From NCBI GenBank assembly GCA_964527925.1, contig CAZGQO010000001.1, positions 434,001 through 498,000 of the forward strand: a DNA stretch of 64,000 bases, written 5' to 3'. The translations under genes were made by a program, and so were the position numbers. The stretch comes from Ch128b sp964527925. Its GTDB lineage: Bacteria > Bacteroidota > Ignavibacteria > Ch128b. Positions 19,784 to 27,511 of this stretch are shown one piece after another. Every line of letters begins with the position of its first letter. The stretch's first letter is position 1. A model generated the notes under the pieces. The model ran no database searches. It was given only the letters and a program-made list of their open reading frames with translations, and was not told where the DNA came from.

Positions 19784-20295
19784 CTTTTTCTCTCACCTGA
19801 ATTATTTCTGGATTTCGGGGTTTCGGATTCTCTGGATCTACGTTCCTCTTTTCGGTCATTTACTTGATTAGATGAACCAGAACTTGAAGACCCACTCGTC
19901 TGTCCTGATGCATTAATAGAAGGACTCGAAAAAGTCGAAGGTGCAGAGCTTCTTCCACCATCCTGATTCCTTAATCGAGTTGCGTCGTTGTTTCTACTTT
20001 CAAAGATATTTGGTTCAGAACTTAAATAAATATCTCTCCACCACGGTGATGTATAGTAAGGTGAAGTATAAATGTAAACTGGTTCATTGTAGTATGGTGA
20101 TGAACTATACGAATGAAAACTTAAACCAAAGTTTTCAAGTTCATATTCAGAATGACAGGAACTACAATCGTTATAAAACTTTACTCTTTGAGTGTATCCA
20201 TCTCTTTCTATTTCTGGATGCTTAATTATTGTATAACAGCTAAGCAAAGTTAGACTAACAAAAATCATTATGATAACTTTATTAATCAATTTCAT
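19780..20295 (-). CDS. Lipoprotein with a CxxCH motif and charged Ser/Arg-rich tail
   Basis: A 171-residue predicted lipoprotein, family not recognised. A signal peptide ends in the lipobox LTLLSC (Cys20). A CSSCH sequence (YNDCSSCHSEYE) follows about 25 residues later, the form of a c-type haem attachment site. Then a Tyr/Ser/Pro-rich stretch (SSPYYNEPVYIYTSPYYTSP), the segment DATRLRNQDGGRSS, and a low-complexity Ser, then Arg/Glu/Asn-rich tail. The TRLRN-DGGRS segment is shared with the gene upstream. The gene is overlap-coupled by 4 bases on both sides. One CxxCH motif could also be a metal site, so haem binding is only a possibility. Confidence 0.65.
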   Translation of the reverse strand: MKLINKVIIMIFVSLTLLSCYTIIKHPEIERDGYTQRVKFYNDCSSCHSEYELENFGLSFHSYSSSPYYNEPVYIYTSPYYTSPWWRDIYLSSEPNIFESRNNDATRLRNQDGGRSSAPSTFSSPSINASGQTSGSSSSGSSNQVNDRKEERRSRESETPKSRNNSGERKR

Positions 20296-21653
20296 CTATC
20301 TCTCCTTCTATCTGTAGCCGGTGCTCGATTTACTGGTGGAGGTGAAGTTCTTTGTGGCGGAGTATATGTTGGATAATTATTTCTGCTTGGTGACTTATAT
20401 CTTGGCGATTCATATCGAGGTGCTTCATACCTCGGAGATTCGTTTCTTCCCTCATAACGAGGAGTTGAAGAATTTTGTCGACGATTATCGTTATTAAAAT
20501 TTACTCGAGATTTATTTTCAGTATTTGAACTATTGTTTTCTCTAATTCTCGGAACATACTCTCTTCTTGGTACTTCATACTCAATTCGAATTCTTTCTTT
20601 GCGATAGCTTTTATCAAATTCTTTGTCAATTGAAGTATTGTTATCATTCAATCGTTTATTTACATCGTCCGTTTTTCTGTTAATAATAATTTCTCGATCT
20701 AAACCTGGTGAATATGATTCAAATTTTCTAACTGGAGGTTGTTCGTTTTTTCGATCTGTATTGGGAGTTCTATCAGGAGTACGTGTTCCTTTTTCCTGTA
20801 CATCTTTTCGATCTGGCAATCTTGGGTTTTGTTTATTCCTATCATCTATTCGCGGAGTTTTTGATTCATTAACTCTTTTTCTTTCTTCCAGAATAATTGT
20901 TTTTGAATCCCTATCTCTTACTGAACCTGGATTTTTTTGAGTTGGAGTTCTAAGGTTTATTTCTCCCTCTCTTGTTCTAACATTCCTTGAATTAATATCT
21001 CTCAAGCCTGGTATATCATTATTTCTTGTTCTCGATCTAGCACTTGCAGTCTGCAGATTCAAATCCCGACCCCAATTTCCAGTAATTATACTGCCTGATC
21101 TTCCACCGTCATTATTTCGTAATCTTGTAAAATCATTTTTTCTATACTGAACAATGGGTGGATATGTCCCACCATACCAGTAAGGGTCATACCACCAATA
21201 TGGTGGAAGATAGAATGGATTATAAAAGGGATCATAGTAAGCAAATCCATACCAAACTCTATAGCAAGAATAATAACCCCACCACCATGGTAAGTAATAA
21301 GTTCTGCAAAATGTATAAGGATAATAGAAATAATCAAAATACCACGGATCGTAGAAGACAGCACCGCCAACAACTATTGTAATTCCTGGATGATAAAATT
21401 TATAAGATCTGCGATGACGAGGGTAATAGTAAGTTTCTTCTTCTTCGTACTCAACTTCTCCATCTGTTGACTCATATGAAGTATCTTCTATTATTTCTCC
21501 TTCTTTTTCGACTCGTTTTTCAATGATGACTCTTTTTCTTTCGTTACGGTAAGAATAATCATCATCCTCCAATTTCAATTGGGTATAACAACCACTGAAA
21601 GTAAATAACCCCAGCAAAATCAAAACCCAAATAAATTTTTGATTATTTTTCAT
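20292..21653 (-). CDS. Lipoprotein with Tyr/Trp/Pro-rich head and Arg/Asn-rich repetitive tail
   Basis: About 453 residues, family not recognised. GGAGG at 21659-21663 lies five bases before the ATG at 21653, which decides for this start over an in-frame ATG four codons upstream. The signal peptide ends in the lipobox FTFSGC. An acidic stretch (EVEYEEEETYYY) is followed by a Tyr/Trp/Phe-rich region (YFDYFYYPYTF, YLPWWWGYYSCY). Then comes NDFTRLRNNDGGRSG, the motif shared with the next gene, and a long disordered Arg/Asn/Asp/Pro tail with tandem PRYE-type repeats (SPRYEAPRYESPRYKSP). Composition suggests a surface-exposed, unstructured lipoprotein. It is first in a three-gene operon with the CxxCH lipoprotein and the FadL-like protein. 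Confidence 0.68.
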   Translation of the reverse strand: MKNNQKFIWVLILLGLFTFSGCYTQLKLEDDDYSYRNERKRVIIEKRVEKEGEIIEDTSYESTDGEVEYEEEETYYYPRHRRSYKFYHPGITIVVGGAVFYDPWYFDYFYYPYTFCRTYYLPWWWGYYSCYRVWYGFAYYDPFYNPFYLPPYWWYDPYWYGGTYPPIVQYRKNDFTRLRNNDGGRSGSIITGNWGRDLNLQTASARSRTRNNDIPGLRDINSRNVRTREGEINLRTPTQKNPGSVRDRDSKTIILEERKRVNESKTPRIDDRNKQNPRLPDRKDVQEKGTRTPDRTPNTDRKNEQPPVRKFESYSPGLDREIIINRKTDDVNKRLNDNNTSIDKEFDKSYRKERIRIEYEVPRREYVPRIRENNSSNTENKSRVNFNNDNRRQNSSTPRYEGRNESPRYEAPRYESPRYKSPSRNNYPTYTPPQRTSPPPVNRAPATDRRRDR

Positions 21654-21821
21654 CACAACCTCCATTCGTTATTAGGCCAATTATTTAATCAAAGTTAATA
21701 CCAAATAGTTCCACCAAAATTTTAGGAAAATCTTAAAAAAATCATCAATCGAATATCCATCTTAACCAGGTAGAATTGTTTGTGTCTATAAAATTATAGT
21801 TATTGTTTATTTCGGTATACA

Positions 21822-22598
21822 TTAGAATATCATTGAAGCAAATTCAAGTCGAAAAGCTCTATCCCCGCCATAAGTATCGTTAATCCTATTCGAAGTGAGA
21901 TTTCTTATATCTAACCCAATGGTTAATCCCTTACCAATGGACCACCTAACACCTGCATTAAAATAACCTCTTCCTTTTCCAACCTTACTCTCATCGTCAT
22001 TGAGAGCAAAATCATATTCTACAACAACAGAGACTTGACTCCCGATTGTTTTCTCTAATCCAAGCATAAGATTTAAGTTTTTATCTTGATCTGAAGTTTC
22101 AAGGCTGTAGTTTAAAGAACCATGAAGACTAAGCAATCCAAGAAAATTAAAATTCTTGCTGCTTGCTACAAAAAATCCAGGTGACTTTATTTCGAACCTT
22201 CTCAGTGTATCAATGAATTCACCTTTCCCTTGAGAATCGAAACCAATTAAAATTGCTGGAAAGTTGGGCTCTTCATCAAAAATTCTTAATCGAACATTTA
22301 CGCCAGGATACTTATAAAATTTTAAATCTCCCTTACCAATAAAATTTGCAGCACCATAAGAAATCCCAAAATTAAATTGATCAAAAATTCCAACGTCTAT
22401 CTTTAAAGAAAGCACTCCGCCTGGCAATTGTTCTGAAAAAATGGAGAACATTCCTTTTTTCAATATTCCTGCAGTGTTCATATCGACTACATATCTTGGT
22501 TCAATATCAGATTTTGCTCCAGCACTTCCCTGACCAAAAATATTTCCATTGAAAATCAACAAAAGAATAAGGGAAACAACCAACTTTAAAAATTTCAT
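21822..22598 (-). CDS. Small outer-membrane beta-barrel protein, YjbH-like
   Basis: A 258-residue exported protein. It has a signal peptide at 1-22 (ending IFGQ), then alternating strands with the sequence FPAILIGFDSQGKG and an aromatic C-terminal residue (FRLEFASMIF), all typical of a barrel. The overall pattern resembles YjbH-type barrels (parental barrel strands, RLRIFDEEPNFPAI), but I give that only modest weight. AGGAG lies 7 nt before the ATG. It stands alone, with 150 bp before the lipoprotein gene start at 21653. Function unknown. Confidence 0.62.
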   Translation of the reverse strand: MKFLKLVVSLILLLIFNGNIFGQGSAGAKSDIEPRYVVDMNTAGILKKGMFSIFSEQLPGGVLSLKIDVGIFDQFNFGISYGAANFIGKGDLKFYKYPGVNVRLRIFDEEPNFPAILIGFDSQGKGEFIDTLRRFEIKSPGFFVASSKNFNFLGLLSLHGSLNYSLETSDQDKNLNLMLGLEKTIGSQVSVVVEYDFALNDDESKVGKGRGYFNAGVRWSIGKGLTIGLDIRNLTSNRINDTYGGDRAFRLEFASMIF

Positions 22599-22708
22599 AG
22601 TATTACTCCTGAATTGATTTGAAAATCTCTACTTAATGTAAACTTCACGAATTAAAATCACAAAATTTTAGAAATATCTTTTCACCAAAAGTTATTAAAT
22701 CTGTTTAA

Positions 22709-23707
22709 TCAATTTTTCAATTCAAACTTCGATTTAAAGCCATCAGTTTTACCGTTTTTTGAAACAACATAATCGAAACCTTCACGCACAGAATAAGCTC
22801 CAATCTCTCCTTTTTTATTTAATGCGATAAAAGCAGCCTGAAATGGCTCTTTCAAAATGTTTTTATTCTTTTCAATTAATCTTCTAACAGCAAATTCGCA
22901 AGCTTCTTGAGGTGAATAACCCTCTCTCATTTTTTCAACAATTAAAAACGAACCCAGGGTTCTCATAATTGTTTCACCAACACCTGTTGCACCTGCAGCT
23001 CCAACTTCATTATCTACATAAAGTCCCGCACCAATAATCGGTGAATCACCAACTCTTCCATGAATTTTCCACCTGAGTCCACTTGTTGTGCAAGCACCAG
23101 ATATATTCCCATATCTATCAATTGCTAACATTGTAATTGTATCATGAGACTCGTTACCAATCCAATTATCTTCCTTAGAAAGACTTTCTTTCCATTTAAT
23201 CCACATTTGTCTCGATTTTTCAGTAAGAAGATTTTCTTCCTTGAAGCCATAAGCCAGGGCAAACTTTTTTGCACCTTCACCGGCTAACATCACATGTTTA
23301 GTTTTTTCCATCACGAGTCTTGCAACTGAGATTGGATTTTTAATGTTTTGAAGATACGCAACAGCACCAGCTCTGCCTTTCCAATCCATAATAGATGCAT
23401 CGAGTGTAACGATTCCATCTTCGTCAGGTAAACCACCATAACCGACAGTGTAATTTTCAGGATCATCTTCTGCGACACGAACACCTATTTCAACTGCATC
23501 AAGAGAATTTCCACCACTTGCAAGAATTTCCCACGCTTTAAAATTTGGGCCTCTATCCCTATCCCAAGTAGAAATTACAACGGGAATATCTGATTTACCC
23601 TGGAAAGATAATTTATTCGCAAAAACTTTATTAAAACTAATTAGCTTAAAACCAGCACCAAAGACTATAGATGAAACAATGAATTTTCTCCGGGATATGT
23701 TTTTCAC
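22709..23707 (-). CDS. Tat-exported N4-(beta-N-acetylglucosaminyl)-L-asparaginase-type Ntn hydrolase
   Basis: A 332-residue member of the T2 isoaspartyl peptidase/aspartylglucosaminidase family. The N-terminal twin-arginine signal (ISRRKFIVSSIVFGAG) implies Tat export of the folded enzyme. The autoprocessing site is HDT with catalytic Thr190 (ESHDTITMLAID). Family residues around substrate follow: HGRVGDSPIIGAGLY and GAAGATGVGE. The enzyme matures to alpha and beta chains by cleavage before Thr190 and would hydrolyse the GlcNAc-Asn link of glycopeptides or related amides. It lies 13 bp after cysS in the same direction; the link is probably only transcriptional. Confidence 0.88.
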   Translation of the reverse strand: MKNISRRKFIVSSIVFGAGFKLISFNKVFANKLSFQGKSDIPVVISTWDRDRGPNFKAWEILASGGNSLDAVEIGVRVAEDDPENYTVGYGGLPDEDGIVTLDASIMDWKGRAGAVAYLQNIKNPISVARLVMEKTKHVMLAGEGAKKFALAYGFKEENLLTEKSRQMWIKWKESLSKEDNWIGNESHDTITMLAIDRYGNISGACTTSGLRWKIHGRVGDSPIIGAGLYVDNEVGAAGATGVGETIMRTLGSFLIVEKMREGYSPQEACEFAVRRLIEKNKNILKEPFQAAFIALNKKGEIGAYSVREGFDYVVSKNGKTDGFKSKFELKN

Positions 23708-23720
23708 ATCGAACCCCTTT

Positions 23721-25127
23721 TTAGTTTTTAATTTTATAAGTAGTGATTCCTTTCTTGTCTTCCAGTTCGATATTAATTCTCTTCAATTCATCTCTAATTT
23801 TATCAGCAAGATCAAACCTTTTTTCTGATCTTAATTGAGTTCTAATCTCTATGATAATATTCATTAATTTATCAACGAGTTGATTATCAAATGATTTTTT
23901 TGAATCCAGATCGACAATTCCTAAAACATCCGATGCAAGTTTTTTGAAAGCATCCAACATTAAATTTTTATTGGATTGATTTAATTTTTCATGTTTTGCC
24001 AGAAATGAATTGACTTCTTTCACAAGATCAAAGATAACCGCTACGGCTTGAGGAGTATTAAAATTATCATCCATCGCTTCTTCGAATTCATTGAAGAATC
24101 TGCTGGTATCGAAAATTTCTTGTTCGGAATCAGTAATTGGAGCTGTCTGTACTTGATGAATTGAATTGTATATCCTTTTTAAGGCATTTTCCGCATTCTG
24201 CAATAATTCGATTGAAAAATTAAGAGGAGCTGAATAAACTGTTTGAGAATAAAGTAACCTGAGAGCTTCTGCAGGATGATTTTCTAAAATTTCTCGTGTA
24301 GTAAAGAAATTGCCCAGAGATTTTGACATTTTTTGATTATCAATGTTTAGAAAACCGAAATGAATCCAGTAACGAGCAAATTCTTTTCCTGTTGCTGCTT
24401 CACTCTGAGCTATTTCATTTTCATGATGAGGAAAAATTAAATCATTTCCACCAGAATGAATATCAAAAGTTTCACCAAGATTGCACATAGACATAGCCGA
24501 GCATTCAATATGCCAGCCAGGTCTTCCTTTTCCCCAGGGACTTTCCCAGTATGGTTCACCAGGCTTTGCTGATTTCCACAAAGCGAAATCGGCAGGATTC
24601 TTTTTTTGTTCATTAACATCAACTCTTGCACCGCTTATTAATTCATCTAATTTTTTACCGGATAGTTTTCCATACTCAGGAAATTTTGTCACATCATAAA
24701 AAACATCTCCATTAACCTGGTAGGCAACACCTTTTTCGATTAATTTCTTAATCAACTCAATAATATTCTGAATATTTTCAGTTGCTTTTGTATAAATATC
24801 GGCAGGTTTGATTTTTAATTTCTGAATGTCTTCAAAGAAGGCTTGAGAGTATTTTGCAGCAATATTTGATGCTGTCGTTCCTTCGGCAATTGCTTTATTA
24901 ATAATTTTATCATCGATATCAGTCAGATTCATCACAAATTTCACTTCAAAACCTTTGTAGATAAAATATCGTTTGATTATGTCAATCATAACAAAAGAAC
25001 GTGCGTTGCCGATATGAAAATAATCATAAACTGTGGGACCACACATATACATTTTTACTTGGCCAGGTTCAAGAGGTATGAATTCTTCAATTTTTCTTGT
25101 GAGCGTATTGTAAAATCTAATCGCCAT
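23721..25127 (-). CDS. cysS: Cysteinyl-tRNA synthetase
   Basis: A 468-residue class Ia aminoacyl-tRNA synthetase that charges tRNA-Cys. Visible are the zinc ligand Cys29 in MYMCGPTVYDYFHIGN, the HIGH-type motif HIGN (38-41), the second zinc region HIECSAMSM with DIHSGGNDLIFPHHENE, the KMSKSLGNFF loop, and a C-terminal helical DALR-type region. Length is normal. It is divergent from gcvT across a 578-bp gap and is the first gene of a minus-strand pair with the asparaginase. Confidence 0.97.
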   Translation of the reverse strand: MAIRFYNTLTRKIEEFIPLEPGQVKMYMCGPTVYDYFHIGNARSFVMIDIIKRYFIYKGFEVKFVMNLTDIDDKIINKAIAEGTTASNIAAKYSQAFFEDIQKLKIKPADIYTKATENIQNIIELIKKLIEKGVAYQVNGDVFYDVTKFPEYGKLSGKKLDELISGARVDVNEQKKNPADFALWKSAKPGEPYWESPWGKGRPGWHIECSAMSMCNLGETFDIHSGGNDLIFPHHENEIAQSEAATGKEFARYWIHFGFLNIDNQKMSKSLGNFFTTREILENHPAEALRLLYSQTVYSAPLNFSIELLQNAENALKRIYNSIHQVQTAPITDSEQEIFDTSRFFNEFEEAMDDNFNTPQAVAVIFDLVKEVNSFLAKHEKLNQSNKNLMLDAFKKLASDVLGIVDLDSKKSFDNQLVDKLMNIIIEIRTQLRSEKRFDLADKIRDELKRINIELEDKKGITTYKIKN

Positions 25128-25616
25128 AACTTTTCAATTTTTATGAAAATATACTGAATGCTTGAAAGATTTGAAAACAATCCTTTACTTGTTTAGCTAC
25201 CTTGTATTCAAAATTGTTAGAGTAGGTATTGCTAGATTAATTCTGGTGAAAGACTATTAATAAACTTGAAGCTTTTTTACTATAAAATTAACAAAGTAAA
25301 AAATACCATTCGAATTCGTTCAGTAAACCAAAACATTCGAATTAAAATGAAAACCCTGAACAAGTAATTTGAACTGGTTATTGATTACAAACAAGCAACA
25401 TAAAATTGTGAGGTAAATTAGTTATTAGAATTTGAAAAGCATCATATTTTCTATTCATACTTTTAAGTTTAAGAGTTCCAGTGCATCCTTGATAAACTTT
25501 CATTCTGAGCATACTAAAAATTTTTTAAAAATTCCACTTGCACCTATCTAATAAATTACTTAATATGATTTTAGTAACTTATTGAAATAAAAAAAAATAT
25601 AAGTTCAAAAAATTTG
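25128..25616. other. Non-coding divergent region between cysS and gcvT
   Basis: Nearly 490 bp of very AT-rich DNA without a credible gene on either strand; all frames are short and have no ribosome-binding site. It must hold the promoters of cysS (minus) and of the gcvT operon (plus), but I could not place either with confidence. I see no tRNA, no clear riboswitch core of a known class and no repeat array. Its last bases lead into the structured leader at 25617. Confidence 0.6.
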
Positions 25617-25693
25617 CTTAGAGCTGACTAAGATGGTCAAGACGATTTAAGGAGAAGAGGTATCTAATACCTTTCTCCTTCAGCTCTAAGCTG
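25617..25693 (+). promoter_or_regulatory. Structured 5' leader of the gcvT operon, candidate regulatory RNA
   Basis: A perfect 11-bp stem joins CTTAGAGCTGA (25617-25627) to TCAGCTCTAAG (25680-25690). Inside it lies a hairpin with GGAGA/TCTCC and AGGTAT/ATACCT (25651-25679) closing on a 3-nt loop, plus about 21 unpaired bases. A competing short hairpin CAGCT-CTA-AGCTG (25681-25693) uses the 3' arm of the long stem and ends next to the ribosome-binding site AAAGGGA of gcvT, so two exclusive folds are possible. No poly-T follows, so it is not a terminator. It does not show the conserved cores I know for glycine or THF riboswitches. Regulation is inferred. Confidence 0.5.
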
Positions 25694-25706
25694 AAAGGGA
25701 ATAAAA

Positions 25707-26795
25707 ATGGTAAAACAAACTAAGCTATTTCCAGTACATCAAAATTTAAACGCAAAAATAGTAGAATTTGCCGGCTTCCAAATGCCAGTCTATTATTCAT
25801 CAATTGTTGAAGAACACAACGCTGTAAGAAATTCCGTTGGTGTATTTGATGTTTCCCATATGGGTGAAATTTTTGTCAAAGGACCTGATGATTTAAGATT
25901 TGTTCAGAAAATTACAATCAATGATGCGTCAAAATTAAAACCCGGCAAAGTTCAGTACTCGGCTATGTGTTATGAAGATGGTGGAATTGTTGATGATCTT
26001 CTTGTCTACAAATTAGATGATGGTTTTATGCTGGTTGTGAATGCATCAAATAAAGACAAAGATTTTGAATGGGTGAAGAAAAATCTTCAAGATGAAAATA
26101 TAGAAATAATCGATCGCAGTGATGATATAACTCTAATTGCCGTACAAGGTCCAAAGTCTGCTGAAACATTAAAGGATTTGGTGGATTTCGATATCTTCGA
26201 ATTAAAATATTATACTTTCAAAGAAGGAAAAATTCTTGATGAGAACGGGATAATTTCAAGAACAGGTTATACTGGCGAATTGGGTTTCGAAATTTATTTT
26301 GAAGGAAACGAAGAAACAGCAAGTAAAATCTGGAATGCAATTCTCGAAGCAGGTAAAAAATTTGAAATTAAATGTTGCGGTTTAGGTTCTCGAGATAGTT
26401 TAAGATTGGAAATGGGTTATTGTTTATATGGTAATGATATTGACCAAACAACAAATCCATTGGAAGCAAATTTAGGTTGGTTAACTAAGCTGGATAAAGA
26501 TTATTTCATCGGTAAAGATGCTCTATTAATAATTAAGCAAGAAGGTTTGAAACGAAAACTTTTAGGATTTGAACTATTAGAGAAAGGTATTCCACGACAT
26601 GGTAATGAAATTTATTTAAATGATAGAAAGATTGGTTATGTAACAAGTGGAACCCATTCACCTACTTTAAATAAACCAATTGGTCTTGGTTATTTCGATA
26701 TAAATTCATTGACCGATGAATCAATATTTGAAATTGATAATAGAGGAAGACGGATTAAAGCAAAACTTACAAAAGTACCATTTATACAAAAATGA
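25707..26795 (+). CDS. gcvT: Aminomethyltransferase, glycine cleavage T-protein
   Basis: A 362-residue folate-dependent enzyme that takes the aminomethyl group from lipoyl H-protein and forms methylene-tetrahydrofolate and ammonia. Family features are clear: FQMPVYYSSIVEEHNAVR, VFDVSHMGEI, QYSAMCYEDGGIVDDLLVYK, ISRTGYTGELGFEIYF, GLGSRDSLRLEMGYCLYGND and, near the C-terminus, IGYVTSGTHSPTLNKPIGLGY. Length is normal. AAAGGGA precedes the ATG by about 6 bases. No gcvH or gcvP is nearby. The TGA overlaps the ATG of comB (ATGA), so gcvT, comB and ftsK form one coupled unit. Confidence 0.96.
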   Translation: MVKQTKLFPVHQNLNAKIVEFAGFQMPVYYSSIVEEHNAVRNSVGVFDVSHMGEIFVKGPDDLRFVQKITINDASKLKPGKVQYSAMCYEDGGIVDDLLVYKLDDGFMLVVNASNKDKDFEWVKKNLQDENIEIIDRSDDITLIAVQGPKSAETLKDLVDFDIFELKYYTFKEGKILDENGIISRTGYTGELGFEIYFEGNEETASKIWNAILEAGKKFEIKCCGLGSRDSLRLEMGYCLYGNDIDQTTNPLEANLGWLTKLDKDYFIGKDALLIIKQEGLKRKLLGFELLEKGIPRHGNEIYLNDRKIGYVTSGTHSPTLNKPIGLGYFDINSLTDESIFEIDNRGRRIKAKLTKVPFIQK

Positions 26796-27511
26796 AAATA
26801 GAAACATTTTTTCTTTTTGAGGATAACCTAAAGGAATTAACTATTAACAAAAGTGTTGTTATTGTTGATTTACTGAGAGCTAGTTCAACAATTATTACTG
26901 CACTAGCAAATGGTGCAAAATCAATCATTCCTGCACCTACCGTTGAGGAAGCTGTTAAGATTGCAAAAAACCTTGAAAAATCTACCTATTTACTTTGTGG
27001 AGAAAGAAATACAAGAATAATTGATGGTTTTAATCTTGGAAATTCACCAATCGAATATGAAAAAGAAAAAATTGAAGGTAAAAAACTTATTCTCTCAACT
27101 ACAAACGGTACAAAACTTTTTGAATTAGCAAAGCATGCAAAAAAAATTCTTATTGGAACCACTTTGAACGCCTCATCACTTGTTGATAGAATGATAGAAT
27201 TAGATAATGAATGGATGATTCTTTGCGCGGGTAGAGATAGCCAATATGATGAATCAGATGCGATTGCAACTGGTCTATTCTTATCTTTGCTTTACAAAAA
27301 GAAAATTGAATTAGAATTGAACGATGCTTCAAAAACCTCCTTATTGATTTATAATTCTGCAGCTGAAAATTTAAGGGATGCTTTAAAAAAAACTGACCAT
27401 GGAAAAATTCTCATTGATAATGGTTTTGAAAGTGATATTGATTTTATTTCACAGATAGACAAATTCAATCTTAATGGAACTAACGTAAACAACAATATTG
27501 TGAAAGAGTAA
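26792..27511 (+). CDS. comB: 2-phosphosulfolactate phosphatase family (ComB)
   Basis: A 239-residue Mg-dependent acid phosphatase. Key family segments are VVIVDLLRASSTI (acidic active-site residue), LLCGERNTRIIDGFNLGNSP, LILSTTNGTKLF, ILCAGRDSQYDESDAIATGL. The reaction converts 2-phosphosulfolactate to sulfolactate. In methanogens that step serves coenzyme M; in bacteria the family may supply sulfonates for sulfonolipids or other products, and the substrate here is not proven. It overlaps gcvT by four bases and ftsK by one (TAATG). Confidence 0.88.
   Translation: MKIETFFLFEDNLKELTINKSVVIVDLLRASSTIITALANGAKSIIPAPTVEEAVKIAKNLEKSTYLLCGERNTRIIDGFNLGNSPIEYEKEKIEGKKLILSTTNGTKLFELAKHAKKILIGTTLNASSLVDRMIELDNEWMILCAGRDSQYDESDAIATGLFLSLLYKKKIELELNDASKTSLLIYNSAAENLRDALKKTDHGKILIDNGFESDIDFISQIDKFNLNGTNVNNNIVKE

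Noticed and set aside
22599..22625. Repeated AATTCAGGAG sequence before the starts at 22598 and 56959, with similar TTTCAGGAGG before 7062
   Set aside because: Most simply an extended Shine-Dalgarno region of secreted-protein genes; no sign of a separate element.
24481..24699. Open frame on the plus strand inside cysS
   Set aside because: It lies wholly opposite conserved cysS sequence, has no ribosome-binding site, and its product shows no domain.
25128..25616. Search for a tRNA, small RNA or known glycine-riboswitch core in the cysS-gcvT gap
   Set aside because: I could not find a cloverleaf, a CCA-type end, or the paired conserved cores of the glycine riboswitch.
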